From Massilia sp. (lineage in GTDB: Bacteria; Pseudomonadota; Gammaproteobacteria; Burkholderiales; Burkholderiaceae_D), in NCBI GenBank assembly GCA_028291845.1, contig JAQGNM010000424.1, positions 1 through 7,156 on the forward strand: a DNA stretch of 7,156 bases. Reading direction: 5' to 3'. Positions 1-5,819 of the stretch are shown piece by piece. How positions within the stretch are numbered: the stretch's first letter is position 1; every line of letters begins with the position of its first letter. A program made the position numbers and the translations under genes. Below the pieces are notes generated by a model. That model had not been told where the DNA came from. It saw nothing but the letters and a program-made list of their open reading frames with translations, and made no database searches.

Positions 1-144
1 GCCATCGAGGACCGCCGCAACGAGGACCGCTTCGACTTCATCGAGTGGACCAAGAAGGCATTCAAGAATGTCGATGTGATCCCGCCGGGGAACGGCATCC
101 TGCACCAGATTAACCTGGAGCGCATGAGCCCCGTGGTGCAGGTC
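1..144 (+). other. acnD: acnD internal fragment in opposite orientation (AcnD residues 139-186)
   Basis: Read on the plus strand from base 1 in frame 1, this segment encodes AIEDRRNEDRFDFIEWTKK, then AFKNVDVIPPGNGILHQ, then INLERMSPVVQV. These are contiguous conserved aconitase-family sequence, including the HQxNLERMSPV segment. The first 29 codons repeat residues 139-167 of the minus-strand acnD. The remaining 19 codons give residues 168-186, which the minus-strand copy lacks. Plus-strand homology stops at about 144, where the sequence becomes the reverse complement of the gene. It has neither a start nor a stop of its own. It is therefore a displaced piece of the same gene, either as an assembly or amplification chimera or as a real inverted duplication, and not an independent gene. 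Confidence 0.88.
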
Positions 145-233
145 GGCGGCGGGATCACATCGACATTCTTGAATGCCTTCTTGGTCCACTCGATGAAGTC
201 GAAGCGGTCCTCGTTGCGGCGGTCCTCGATAGC
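1..233. repeat. Near-perfect inverted repeat, 87-bp arms around a 59-bp spacer, inside acnD
   Basis: Arm 1 is 1-87 and arm 2 is 147-233; base n pairs with base 234-n. The pairing is complete except at position 3 (C) against 231 (A), which turns an alanine codon from GCC to GCT and is silent. Position 88 against 146 is the first non-pairing position at the inner edge. The outer edge coincides with the window start, so the true arm length may be greater. Both arms are protein-coding acnD sequence rather than a transposon end: there is no target duplication and no transposase. The geometry (coding sequence running outward, then snapping back on itself at the end of a sequence) is that of a fold-back chimera. 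Confidence 0.95.
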
Positions 234-647
234 ACGGTTTTTAGTGAAGGCGTCGGGATCGAAGCCGCCGCATTCGACGGCCAGCGAATGGTCGACCACC
301 AGCTGGGTCGGCACCACCGGATTGACCAGGGTCGGATCGCCCCCTTGCGCGGCGATGGCGTCGCGCAGGCCGGCCAGGTCCACCAGGGCGGTCTGGCCGA
401 GAATGTCATGGCAGACCACGCGCGCCGGAAACCACGGGAAATCGAGGTCGCGGCGACGCTCGACCAGTTGACGCAGCGACGCCGCCAGCGTCTCCGGGTC
501 GCAGCGGCGCACCAGGTTTTCAGCCAGCACGCGCGAGGTGTACGGCAGCTTGTCCCAGGCGCCCGCCTCGATGGCGTCGACCGCTTCGCGCGCGTCGAAG
601 TAATCGAGAGCGGTGCCCAGCAAGGGTTTGCGGTGCAATGTATTCAT
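147..647 (-). CDS. acnD: AcnD, Fe/S-dependent 2-methylcitrate dehydratase, N-terminal 167 residues (3' end lost at a fold-back)
   Basis: AcnD is the aconitase-family, 4Fe-4S enzyme that dehydrates 2-methylcitrate to 2-methyl-cis-aconitate (the trans isomer, which PrpF then isomerises) in the cytosolic methylcitrate cycle. The protein starts MNTLHRKPLLGTALDYFDAR and carries the conserved aconitase stretches PTQLVVDHSLAVECGG (about residues 113-128), RNEDRFDFIEW (about 143-153) and FKNVDVIPP (159-167). A full AcnD is about 860-870 residues, so the cluster-binding cysteines lie outside the window. The ATG at 647 follows prpC by 24 bp in the same direction, which indicates an operon; only a weak purine stretch (GTGG) precedes it. 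Family identity stops exactly at codon 167. After that the minus-strand frame stays open to the window edge but is nonsense, because the sequence is a reverse-complement copy of the gene itself. The true continuation (residues 168-186) is on the plus strand at 88-144. The choice of AcnD over housekeeping AcnA rests mainly on the prp context. Confidence 0.9.
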
Positions 648-671
648 AGTGTTTACCACGTTTGTTGAGAT

Positions 672-1838
672 TTACTTGCGCTCGGCCAGCGGGGTGAACG
701 ACAGGTCCTCGGGACCGACGTAGTTGGCGCTGGGGCGGATGATCTTGTTGTCGATGCGCTGCTCGATCACGTGGGCCGACCAGCCGGAGGTGCGCGAGAT
801 GACAAACAGCGGCGTGAACATCGCCGTCGGCACCCCCATCATGTGGTATGAGACCGCCGAAAACCAATCCAGGTTCGGGAACATTTTTTTCACTTCCCAC
901 ATCACCGTCTCGAGGCGCTCGGCGATGTCGAACATCTTGGTCGATCCCGCCTCGATCGACAGCTGGCGCGCCACTTCCTTGATGACCACGTTGCGCGGGT
1001 CGGACACGGTGTAGACAGGGTGGCCGAAACCGATCACCACTTCCTTGTTGTCGACCCGGCGGCGGATATCGGCTTCCGCCTCGTCGGGGTTCTCATACCG
1101 CTCCTGGATTTCCAGCGCCACTTCGTTGGCGCCGCCGTGTTTCGGGCCGCGCAGCGCGCCGATGGCGCCGGTAATGGCCGAGTGGATGTCGGAACCGGTG
1201 CCGGCCACCACGCGTGCGGTAAAAGTCGAAGCATTGAACTCATGTTCGGCGTACAGGATCAGCGAGGTGTGCATCGCCTTGACCCAGGATTCGGACGGCT
1301 TTTCGCCGTGCAGCAGGTGCAGGAAGTGGCCGCCGATCGAATCGTCGTCGGTCTCCACCTCGATGCGCTTGCCGTTGTGGCTGAAGTGGTACCAGTACAG
1401 CAGCATCGAGCCGAACGAGGCCATCAGGCGGTCGGCGATGTCGCGCGCGCCCGGCACGTTGTGGTCGTCCTTCTCCGGCAGGGTGCAGCCGAGCACCGAG
1501 CAGCCGGTACGCATCACGTCCATCGGGTGCGCGGCGGCCGGCAGCGCTTCCAGCGCGGCTTTCACCGATTGCGGCAAACCGCGCAGTCCCTTCAGCTTGG
1601 TTTTATAGGCGCGCAGTTCGGCGGCGTTGGGCAGCTTGCCGTGCACCAGCAGGTAGGCGATTTCTTCGAATTCGCTGGTGGTGGCGACATCGAGAATGTC
1701 GTAGCCGCGGTAGTGCAGGTCGTTGCCGGTCTTGCCCACCGAGCAGAGCGCTGTGTTACCGGCAGCGACGCCGGACAGGGCGACGGATTTTTTTGGCTTG
1801 AAGGCGACTGCGTCTTTGCTGCTGCTTGCTTGGGTCAT
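672..1838 (-). CDS. prpC: PrpC, 2-methylcitrate synthase
   Basis: PrpC condenses propionyl-CoA with oxaloacetate to 2-methylcitrate and CoA, the entry step of the methylcitrate cycle, in the cytosol. The 388-residue product has the usual length for short bacterial type citrate synthases. Visible signatures are LHYRGYDI (41-48), LYAEHEFNASTF (195-206, His199), GPKHGGANE (231-239), GFGHPVY (270-276) and NLDWFSAVSYH (322-332). By family analogy the catalytic triad is His234, His273 and Asp324. The dense YAEHEFNAST and KHGGANEVA motifs, together with the prp neighbours, favour methylcitrate over plain citrate synthase. The ATG at 1838 is preceded by an AGGAG ribosome site with 8 bases of spacing. 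It lies 38 bp after prpB and 24 bp before acnD, all on the minus strand, so it should be transcribed from the sigma-54 promoter ahead of prpB. Confidence 0.96.
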   Translation of the reverse strand: MTQASSSKDAVAFKPKKSVALSGVAAGNTALCSVGKTGNDLHYRGYDILDVATTSEFEEIAYLLVHGKLPNAAELRAYKTKLKGLRGLPQSVKAALEALPAAAHPMDVMRTGCSVLGCTLPEKDDHNVPGARDIADRLMASFGSMLLYWYHFSHNGKRIEVETDDDSIGGHFLHLLHGEKPSESWVKAMHTSLILYAEHEFNASTFTARVVAGTGSDIHSAITGAIGALRGPKHGGANEVALEIQERYENPDEAEADIRRRVDNKEVVIGFGHPVYTVSDPRNVVIKEVARQLSIEAGSTKMFDIAERLETVMWEVKKMFPNLDWFSAVSYHMMGVPTAMFTPLFVISRTSGWSAHVIEQRIDNKIIRPSANYVGPEDLSFTPLAERK

Positions 1839-1876
1839 GCTTTGATCTCCTGAAAATTGAATCTATTTCTTGGAAT

Positions 1877-2761
1877 TTATTTCTCTTTGCCCTGGGCGAA
1901 CAGGGAATCGAGTTTTTGCTCGTAGTCGTGGTAGCCCAGGTAATCGTACAGCTCCATGCGGCTCTGCATGGTCGGCACCACGCTCTTCTGGGTGCCTTCG
2001 GCGCGCAGGGTTTTATAGAAATTCAGCGCGGCCGCGTTCATCGCGCGATACGCTCCGCAGCAGTACAGCGCGATATCGACATTGTGGGCGCGCAGTTCGT
2101 CGAGCGTGAACATGGGGGTGGCGCCAAATTCGGTGAGGTTGGCCAGAATCGGCACCTTGACGGCGGCGCGCACCTGGCTGTACTGCTCCAGCTGGGTGAT
2201 CGCTTCCGGGAAAATCATGTCGGCGCCCGCTTCCACGTAGGCACACGCGCGGTCGATGGCGGCGTTCAAGCCTTCCACCGCCAGCGCGTCGGTTCTCGCC
2301 ATGATGACGAAGTTTTCGTCGTGGCGCGCATCGACTGCCGCCTTGATGCGGTCGACCATCTCGCCGGTGGAGACCACCTCTTTGCCGGGACGGTGGCCGC
2401 AGCGCTTGGCCGAGACCTGGTCTTCCATGTGCACGGCGGCGACGTCGGCGCGGATCATGTGGCGGATGGTGCGGGCGATGTTGAACGCGCCACCCCAGCC
2501 GGTGTCGATATCGACCAGCAGCGGCAGGCCGCAGGTGTCGGTGATGCGCTGGGCATCGGTGATGACGTCGTCGAGGGTGCTGATGCCAAGGTCGGGAAAG
2601 CCCAGCGAATTGGCGGCCACGCCGCCGCCGGACAGGTAGATCGCCTTGTAGCCGGACTGCTCGGCCATGCGGGCGGTGTAGGCGGTGATGGTGCCGACCA
2701 CCTGCAAGGGCGATTCCTCAAGCACGGCGCGGCGGAACATCGCGCCTCGGGATTCTCTCAT
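1877..2761 (-). CDS. prpB: PrpB, 2-methylisocitrate lyase
   Basis: PrpB cleaves 2-methylisocitrate to pyruvate and succinate, the last step of the methylcitrate cycle. The 294-residue protein belongs to the isocitrate lyase/PEP mutase barrel superfamily. The lyase signature KRCGHRPGK (119-127) contains the catalytic Cys121 and adjacent His123. Other expected active-site residues by family analogy are Asp57 (FPDLG), Asp84 and Asp86 (VDIDTGWGG, Mg2+ site), Glu113 (HMEDQ), Arg156 (MARTDA) and Glu186 (FPEA). The ATG at 2761 has an AGGAG site 7 bases upstream, and there is room for a leader of about 32 bases from the predicted sigma-54 start site. It is the first gene of the prpB-prpC-acnD operon and is divergent from its regulator prpR. 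Confidence 0.97.
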   Translation of the reverse strand: MRESRGAMFRRAVLEESPLQVVGTITAYTARMAEQSGYKAIYLSGGGVAANSLGFPDLGISTLDDVITDAQRITDTCGLPLLVDIDTGWGGAFNIARTIRHMIRADVAAVHMEDQVSAKRCGHRPGKEVVSTGEMVDRIKAAVDARHDENFVIMARTDALAVEGLNAAIDRACAYVEAGADMIFPEAITQLEQYSQVRAAVKVPILANLTEFGATPMFTLDELRAHNVDIALYCCGAYRAMNAAALNFYKTLRAEGTQKSVVPTMQSRMELYDYLGYHDYEQKLDSLFAQGKEK

Positions 2762-2803
2762 CAGTATTCTCCTATGTGATCGTAATTAAACTGAACACGT
2801 AAC

Positions 2804-2819
2804 TGCAAGGCGCGTGCCA
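2804..2819 (-). promoter_or_regulatory. Sigma-54 (RpoN) promoter for prpB-prpC-acnD
   Basis: Read on the minus strand the site is TGGCACGCGCCTTGCA, which matches the TGGCACG-N4-TTGCW consensus at every defined base. The GG is at 2818/2817 (-25/-24) and the GC at 2806/2805 (-13/-12). This predicts a transcription start near 2793 and a leader of about 32 bases carrying the prpB ribosome site. A sigma-54 promoter is expected here because PrpR, encoded divergently, is a sigma-54 activator. Confidence 0.9.
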
Positions 2820-2857
2820 TGCCTGTCAGCGCGCACGGCATACATAATACGCTTTGA

Positions 2858-2870
2858 AATCAAGCACTAA
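2858..2870 (+). promoter_or_regulatory. Candidate IHF binding site between promoter and enhancer
   Basis: AATCAAGCACTAA matches the IHF consensus WATCAANNNNTTR except at one base (A in place of the second T). It lies between the sigma-54 promoter (2804-2819) and the putative PrpR site (2893-2938), in an AT-rich stretch. That is where an IHF bend is useful, and IHF is known to be needed for prp expression in Salmonella. The consensus is loose enough that a chance match is possible. Confidence 0.45.
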
Positions 2871-2892
2871 GCAATTTCGACTGAGCCCCGCG

Positions 2893-2938
2893 ATGTTTCA
2901 TTTATCGTTCCAATTTCACTTAAAATGAAACATGAAAC
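2893..2938. promoter_or_regulatory. Candidate PrpR operator/enhancer: ATGAAAC inverted and tandem repeat
   Basis: ATGTTTCATTT (2893-2903) is the exact reverse complement of AAATGAAACAT (2923-2933), centred at 2913 with a 19-bp spacer. A second ATGAAAC (2932-2938) directly follows the first (2925-2931). A degenerate half-site, ATTTCAC (2912-2918), lies in the spacer. The region is about 75-135 bp upstream of the sigma-54 promoter, a normal enhancer distance, and immediately upstream of prpR, so binding could also repress or tune prpR. That PrpR is the binder is inferred from position. Confidence 0.6.
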
Positions 2939-2960
2939 AGGTCTGATGTAAAATCGTGGC

Positions 2961-4544
2961 ATGGCCTATGCTCCCGCTACTGAAGATCTCGACCGCCCCG
3001 TCATCTGGACGGTATCCGTCTCGCGCCTGTCCGAGCTGTTTCGCGACATCACGCTCGAGTACGACCACCTGGCCACCATCGAGCCGATCAATCTCGGTTT
3101 CGACGATGCCGCCCGCCACATCCGCGAGCGCATGGCGAGCGAGCGCTGCGATGTGGTGATCGCCGCCGGCTCGAATGCGGCCTATCTCAAAGGGCGGCTG
3201 TCGGCGCCGGTGGTGGTGGCCAAGGCCAGCGGCTACGACATGATGGAAGCGCTGGCGCGCGCCCGCAAGGTCGCTGAGCATATCGGCGTGATCAGCTACC
3301 AGTCGCCGCTGCCGGCGCTGGCCGAATTCTCCGATACCTTCGGCGCGGCGATTTTCCAGCGCACCTACGTCACCGAGCAGGATGCGCGCGACCGCATCCG
3401 TGAACTCAAGCTGGCCGGCGTCACCGCCATTGTCGGCGCCGGCCTGATCACCGACCTGGCCGAGGAAGCGGGACTGACCGGCATATTTGTCTACTCGGCC
3501 GCCTCGATCCGCCAGGCCTTCGACGATGCGCTGGAGGTGGCGCGCCAGGGCGCCGTCGACGCCAGGCGCAGCCGCCGCACGACGCTGACCGACACCCAGC
3601 GCGCCCGCCACGGCTTGAACGATTTAAAAGGGGACTCGCCCGCCATGGAGCAGCTGCGCCAGGCGGTGGTACTGTTCGCCAAATCGCCGGCCACCGTGCT
3701 GATCGAGGGAGAAACCGGCACCGGCAAGGAACTGGCGGCGCAGGCGATTCACCGCGAGAGTCCCAGGAGCATGGGCGCCAACCGTCCTTTCGTGGCGGTG
3801 AACTGCGGCGCGGTGGCCGAATCGCTGCTGGAATCCGAACTGTTCGGCCACGAGGAAGGCGCGTTCACCGGCGCGCGCCGCGGCGGCCATGCCGGGCTGT
3901 TCGAGGCGGCCAACCATGGCACCCTGTTCCTCGACGAGATCGGCGAAATGCCCCTGCCCCTGCAAACGCGCCTGCTGCGCGTGTTAGAGGAGAGAGAGGT
4001 GATGCGGGTCGGCGGCACCCGGCCGATCGCCGTCAACGTGCGGGTGATCAGCGCCACCCACTGCGACCTGGAGGCGCGCGTGCGCGAGGGGCGCTTTCGG
4101 GCCGACCTGTACTACCGCCTGGCCGTGCTGCGCCTGCGGATACCCGCCCTGCGCGCGCGCAGGATCGACGTGACGCCGCTGGCCGAATGGTCGCTGAAAC
4201 ATGCGCTGGCGGAGCTGGGCGCGCGGCCCCATCCGAATCTGCACGCCGAAATCAAGGCCTGCGCGGGACTGCTGGAGCGCTACGACTGGCCCGGCAATGT
4301 GCGCGAACTGAGGAACGTCATGCAGCGACTGGCCCTGTACCTGGCGGCCGAACCGCTGCAGGCGCTGACCCAGGCGTTTGTATTGAAGGTGGCGCCGGAG
4401 CTGGGCAAGTCCGCGGTTGCGGCGCCCGTGGAGGAATCGCTGCACGAAGTCATGGCGCGCTTCGACGGCCGCCGCGACGAGGCGGCGGCCTATCTGGGCA
4501 TCAGCCGCACCACCCTGTGGCGCAAGCTGAAACAGGGCGCATAA
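2961..4544 (+). CDS. prpR: PrpR, sigma-54-dependent activator of propionate catabolism
   Basis: This is the 2-methylcitrate-responsive enhancer-binding protein of the prp operon. At 527 residues it has the usual PrpR length. Order of domains: PrpR_N sensor domain (about 12-200, opening RPVIWTVSVSRLSELF), then the sigma-54 AAA+ domain (about 222-462), then a Fis-type helix-turn-helix (about 490-525, with AAAYLGISRTTLWRKLK). AAA+ motifs are complete: Walker A GETGTGKE (250-257), the sigma-54-contacting GAFTGA (300-305), Walker B TLFLDE (321-326), arginine-finger region FRADLYYRL (379-387) and WPGNVREL (443-450). It should therefore be a functional ATPase activator. The start is fixed closely: an in-frame TAA at 2949-2951 precedes the ATG at 2961, and the usual PrpR N-terminus follows. 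No Shine-Dalgarno sequence is seen in the 10 bases before it. It is divergent from prpB across 199 bp of shared regulatory DNA. Confidence 0.96.
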   Translation: MAYAPATEDLDRPVIWTVSVSRLSELFRDITLEYDHLATIEPINLGFDDAARHIRERMASERCDVVIAAGSNAAYLKGRLSAPVVVAKASGYDMMEALARARKVAEHIGVISYQSPLPALAEFSDTFGAAIFQRTYVTEQDARDRIRELKLAGVTAIVGAGLITDLAEEAGLTGIFVYSAASIRQAFDDALEVARQGAVDARRSRRTTLTDTQRARHGLNDLKGDSPAMEQLRQAVVLFAKSPATVLIEGETGTGKELAAQAIHRESPRSMGANRPFVAVNCGAVAESLLESELFGHEEGAFTGARRGGHAGLFEAANHGTLFLDEIGEMPLPLQTRLLRVLEEREVMRVGGTRPIAVNVRVISATHCDLEARVREGRFRADLYYRLAVLRLRIPALRARRIDVTPLAEWSLKHALAELGARPHPNLHAEIKACAGLLERYDWPGNVRELRNVMQRLALYLAAEPLQALTQAFVLKVAPELGKSAVAAPVEESLHEVMARFDGRRDEAAAYLGISRTTLWRKLKQGA

Positions 4545-4597
4545 AAATATTCAAGGCGACCTGCATCCGCAGCGGGTGCTGGCGGGTAGTACCGGTA

Positions 4598-4619
4598 GCG
4601 GCGCTGAAACCAGCGCCGC
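4598..4619 (+). other. Perfect 9-bp stem-loop between prpR and the lipoprotein gene
   Basis: GCGGCGCTG, loop AAAC, CAGCGCCGC forms an uninterrupted GC-rich hairpin. It starts 53 bases after the prpR stop and ends 11 bases before the AGGAG ribosome site of the next gene. There is no T-tract behind it, so it is not a standard intrinsic terminator. It could protect the prpR 3' end, or lie in the leader of the lipoprotein mRNA and affect translation. The rest of the 97-bp gap shows no convincing promoter. Confidence 0.55.
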
Positions 4620-4641
4620 ATTCAACCCACAGGAGAATCCC

Positions 4642-5184
4642 ATGAATCACGCCTTGCCCGCCCTTCTCATCCTCGCCACCTCGCTCGCCGCCTGCACCAG
4701 CATGGCGCCGAAAAGCAGCTACACCCAGGACAGCCTGCCCGACGCCGTCAAGGTCCCGGCAGGTAACGTGGTCGCCATGGAGACGCGCGCCAAGGGCGAG
4801 TTGACCTACGAATGCAAGGACAAGGCAAACATGCCGGGGCAGGTCGAGTGGACCTTCGTCGGGCCGAAGGCGGACCTGATGGACCGCGCCGGCAAAGCGG
4901 TCGGCAAATACTATGGCCCGCCGGCGACCTGGGAAGCGATGGATGGCTCGAAGGTAAGCGGCGCGCAGGTGGCGGTGGCGCCGTCCGGCCCCGGCGACAT
5001 CCCCTATCAGCTGGTCAAAGCCAATCCGGCGATGGGCAGCGGCGCCATGACGGGCACCACCTATATCCAGCGCGTGGCCCTGCAGGGCGGCGCGGCGCCT
5101 GCCGCCGGCTGCACGCCCGAGACCCGCGGCCAGCGCACGGTGGTGATGTACCAGGGCGATTACATCTTCTGGAAAGCGGCTTGA
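4642..5184 (+). CDS. DUF3455-type predicted lipoprotein, function unknown
   Basis: The 180-residue product begins with a lipoprotein signal: a short N-terminus, the hydrophobic core ALPALLILATSLAAC and the lipobox LAAC, with lipidation expected at Cys18. The mature part contains ELTYEC (53-58), QVEWTFVGPKADLMDRAGKAVG (split signature around 67-88), YYGPPATWEAMDGSKVSG (90-107), a TYIQRV segment (140-145), GGAAPAAGC (149-157) and a final GDYIFWKAA. This pattern of Trp/Gly/Pro landmarks matches the DUF3455 family as I know it. The residue after Cys18 is Thr rather than Asp, which favours outer-membrane sorting. Two other cysteines (58 and 157) could form a disulfide. The ATG at 4642 is chosen because AGGAG lies 6 bases upstream and the signal peptide starts there; an in-frame ATG at 4576 would bury the signal. 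It is followed after 59 bp by an ECF sigma factor gene in the same direction, a possible regulatory partner. No catalytic motif is visible. Confidence 0.82.
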   Translation: MNHALPALLILATSLAACTSMAPKSSYTQDSLPDAVKVPAGNVVAMETRAKGELTYECKDKANMPGQVEWTFVGPKADLMDRAGKAVGKYYGPPATWEAMDGSKVSGAQVAVAPSGPGDIPYQLVKANPAMGSGAMTGTTYIQRVALQGGAAPAAGCTPETRGQRTVVMYQGDYIFWKAA

Positions 5185-5195
5185 TATAAATACAT

Positions 5196-5222
5196 GCTAG
5201 GATCGCTGGCACGATTCCTAGC
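5196..5222 (+). terminator. Stem-loop with weak T-rich tail between lipoprotein and sigma-factor genes
   Basis: GCTAGGA (5196-5202) pairs with TCCTAGC (5216-5222), and the inner TCG (5203-5205) pairs with CGA (5212-5214). This gives a 10-bp stem with one bulged T (5215) and a CTGGCA loop. TCATCTTT follows, too poor in T to be a strong terminator. It starts 11 bases after the lipoprotein stop and ends 21 bases before the sigma-factor start. It may act as a partial terminator or 3' stabiliser, or as a structured leader limiting sigma-factor expression. Which of these it does cannot be told from sequence. Confidence 0.45.
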
Positions 5223-5243
5223 TCATCTTTAACGGACCGCCTT

Positions 5244-5819
5244 TTGCCAGATCACGCCTCTCTCGACAGCGCATTCGATTACGAAGCCGCCCTGCACGCC
5301 TGCGCGCGCGGCGACCAGTCGGCCCTGCGCCGCCTGTACGACCAGGAGGGCAGCCGCCTGCTGGGCGTGGCCCGACGGATTGTGGTCGATGCCGCGCTGG
5401 CCGAGGACATCGTGCACGACGCTTTCATTAAAGTGTGGACGGCGGCCGGCAGCTACGATCCGCTGCGCGGCGCTGCGCGCGGCTGGATCTACACGATCAC
5501 CCGCCACCTGGCCCTGAACGCCGTGCGCGGCAAGCAGCGCGAGGTGGCGGTCGACGACGACACCGCCGTCGCCCTCGATGCCAAGGTATCGATGGAGCGC
5601 TGGGCCGAGGTGGCCGACACGTTTGCCTTTCAAAGCAGCCCGGGTCAAATCGGCCGCTGCCTCGAACAGCTCGAACCGGTGCGCCGCAACTGCCTGCTGC
5701 ACGCCTACGTCGACGGCCTGTCGCACAGCGAGATCGCGGCGAAGGTCGACGCCCCCATGGGCACCGTCAAGTCATGGATCAAGCGCAGCCTGGCTACTTT
5801 AAAAGTGTGTTTGTCATGA
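5244..5819 (+). CDS. ECF-family RNA polymerase sigma factor (SigK/RskA-paired type)
   Basis: This is a 191-residue extracytoplasmic-function sigma factor that would direct RNA polymerase to stress or envelope genes when freed from its anti-sigma factor. Region sigma-2 spans about 27-98 and includes LYDQEGSRLLGVARRIV, the core-binding DIVHDAFIKVW (55-65) and WIYTITRHLALNAVR (81-95). Region sigma-4 spans about 138-189, with the helix-turn-helix LSHSEIAAKVDAPMGTVKSWIKR (159-181, split around Pro171). The linker contains an acidic VDDDT stretch. The proposed start is a TTG at 5244: an in-frame TAA at 5187 closes the frame upstream and there is no ATG or GTG between, while ACGGA at 5232-5236 gives only a weak ribosome site. 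Low initiation would suit a tightly held regulator. The stop overlaps the anti-sigma start by 4 bases (ATGA), indicating translational coupling. The family assignment within ECF groups rests on the RskA-like partner. Confidence 0.9.
   Translation: MPDHASLDSAFDYEAALHACARGDQSALRRLYDQEGSRLLGVARRIVVDAALAEDIVHDAFIKVWTAAGSYDPLRGAARGWIYTITRHLALNAVRGKQREVAVDDDTAVALDAKVSMERWAEVADTFAFQSSPGQIGRCLEQLEPVRRNCLLHAYVDGLSHSEIAAKVDAPMGTVKSWIKRSLATLKVCLS

Noticed and set aside
1..233. Transposon terminal inverted repeats or an invertible regulatory switch
   Set aside because: The arms are conserved aconitase coding sequence; no recombinase, target duplication or promoter is present, and a 59-bp coding loop is not a sensible invertible segment.
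76..471. 131-residue open frame on the plus strand across the fold-back and acnD
   Set aside because: It crosses the inverted-repeat junction and is antisense to real AcnD code; it joins two unrelated frames.
520..900. 126-residue minus-strand frame spanning the prpC-acnD junction
   Set aside because: It is out of frame with both genes and has no family resemblance.
1020..1853. 277-residue open frame on the plus strand across prpC
   Set aside because: It is antisense to prpC, whose product has full family motifs and a good ribosome site. The composition (His/Val/Gln/Arg-rich, no recognisable domain) is typical of a mirror frame in GC-rich DNA.
1826..2779. 317-residue open frame on the plus strand across prpB
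   Set aside because: It is antisense to prpB with no recognisable domain; the long frame is a by-product of GC-rich codon usage.
2916..3611. 231-residue open frame on the minus strand across the start of prpR and the regulatory gap
   Set aside because: It is antisense to the conserved PrpR sensor domain, is low-complexity Gly/Ala/Arg-rich, and would run through the prp regulatory sites.
4576..4641. Longer start (22 extra residues) for the lipoprotein
   Set aside because: It would include the hairpin region as coding and mask the signal peptide; the ATG at 4642 has AGGAG 6 bases upstream and begins the lipoprotein signal.
5181..5203. Promoter-like elements TTGATA (5181-5186), TATAAA (5185-5190) and TGCTAGGAT (5195-5203) before the sigma gene
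   Set aside because: None is paired with a partner element at a normal 16-18 bp spacing, and the last lies within the stem-loop; not enough to call a promoter.
5435..5815. Upstream extension of the anti-sigma frame by 127 residues
   Set aside because: It overlaps the conserved sigma-2 and sigma-4 coding sequence in another frame; the ATGA overlap at 5816-5819 is the standard coupled start.
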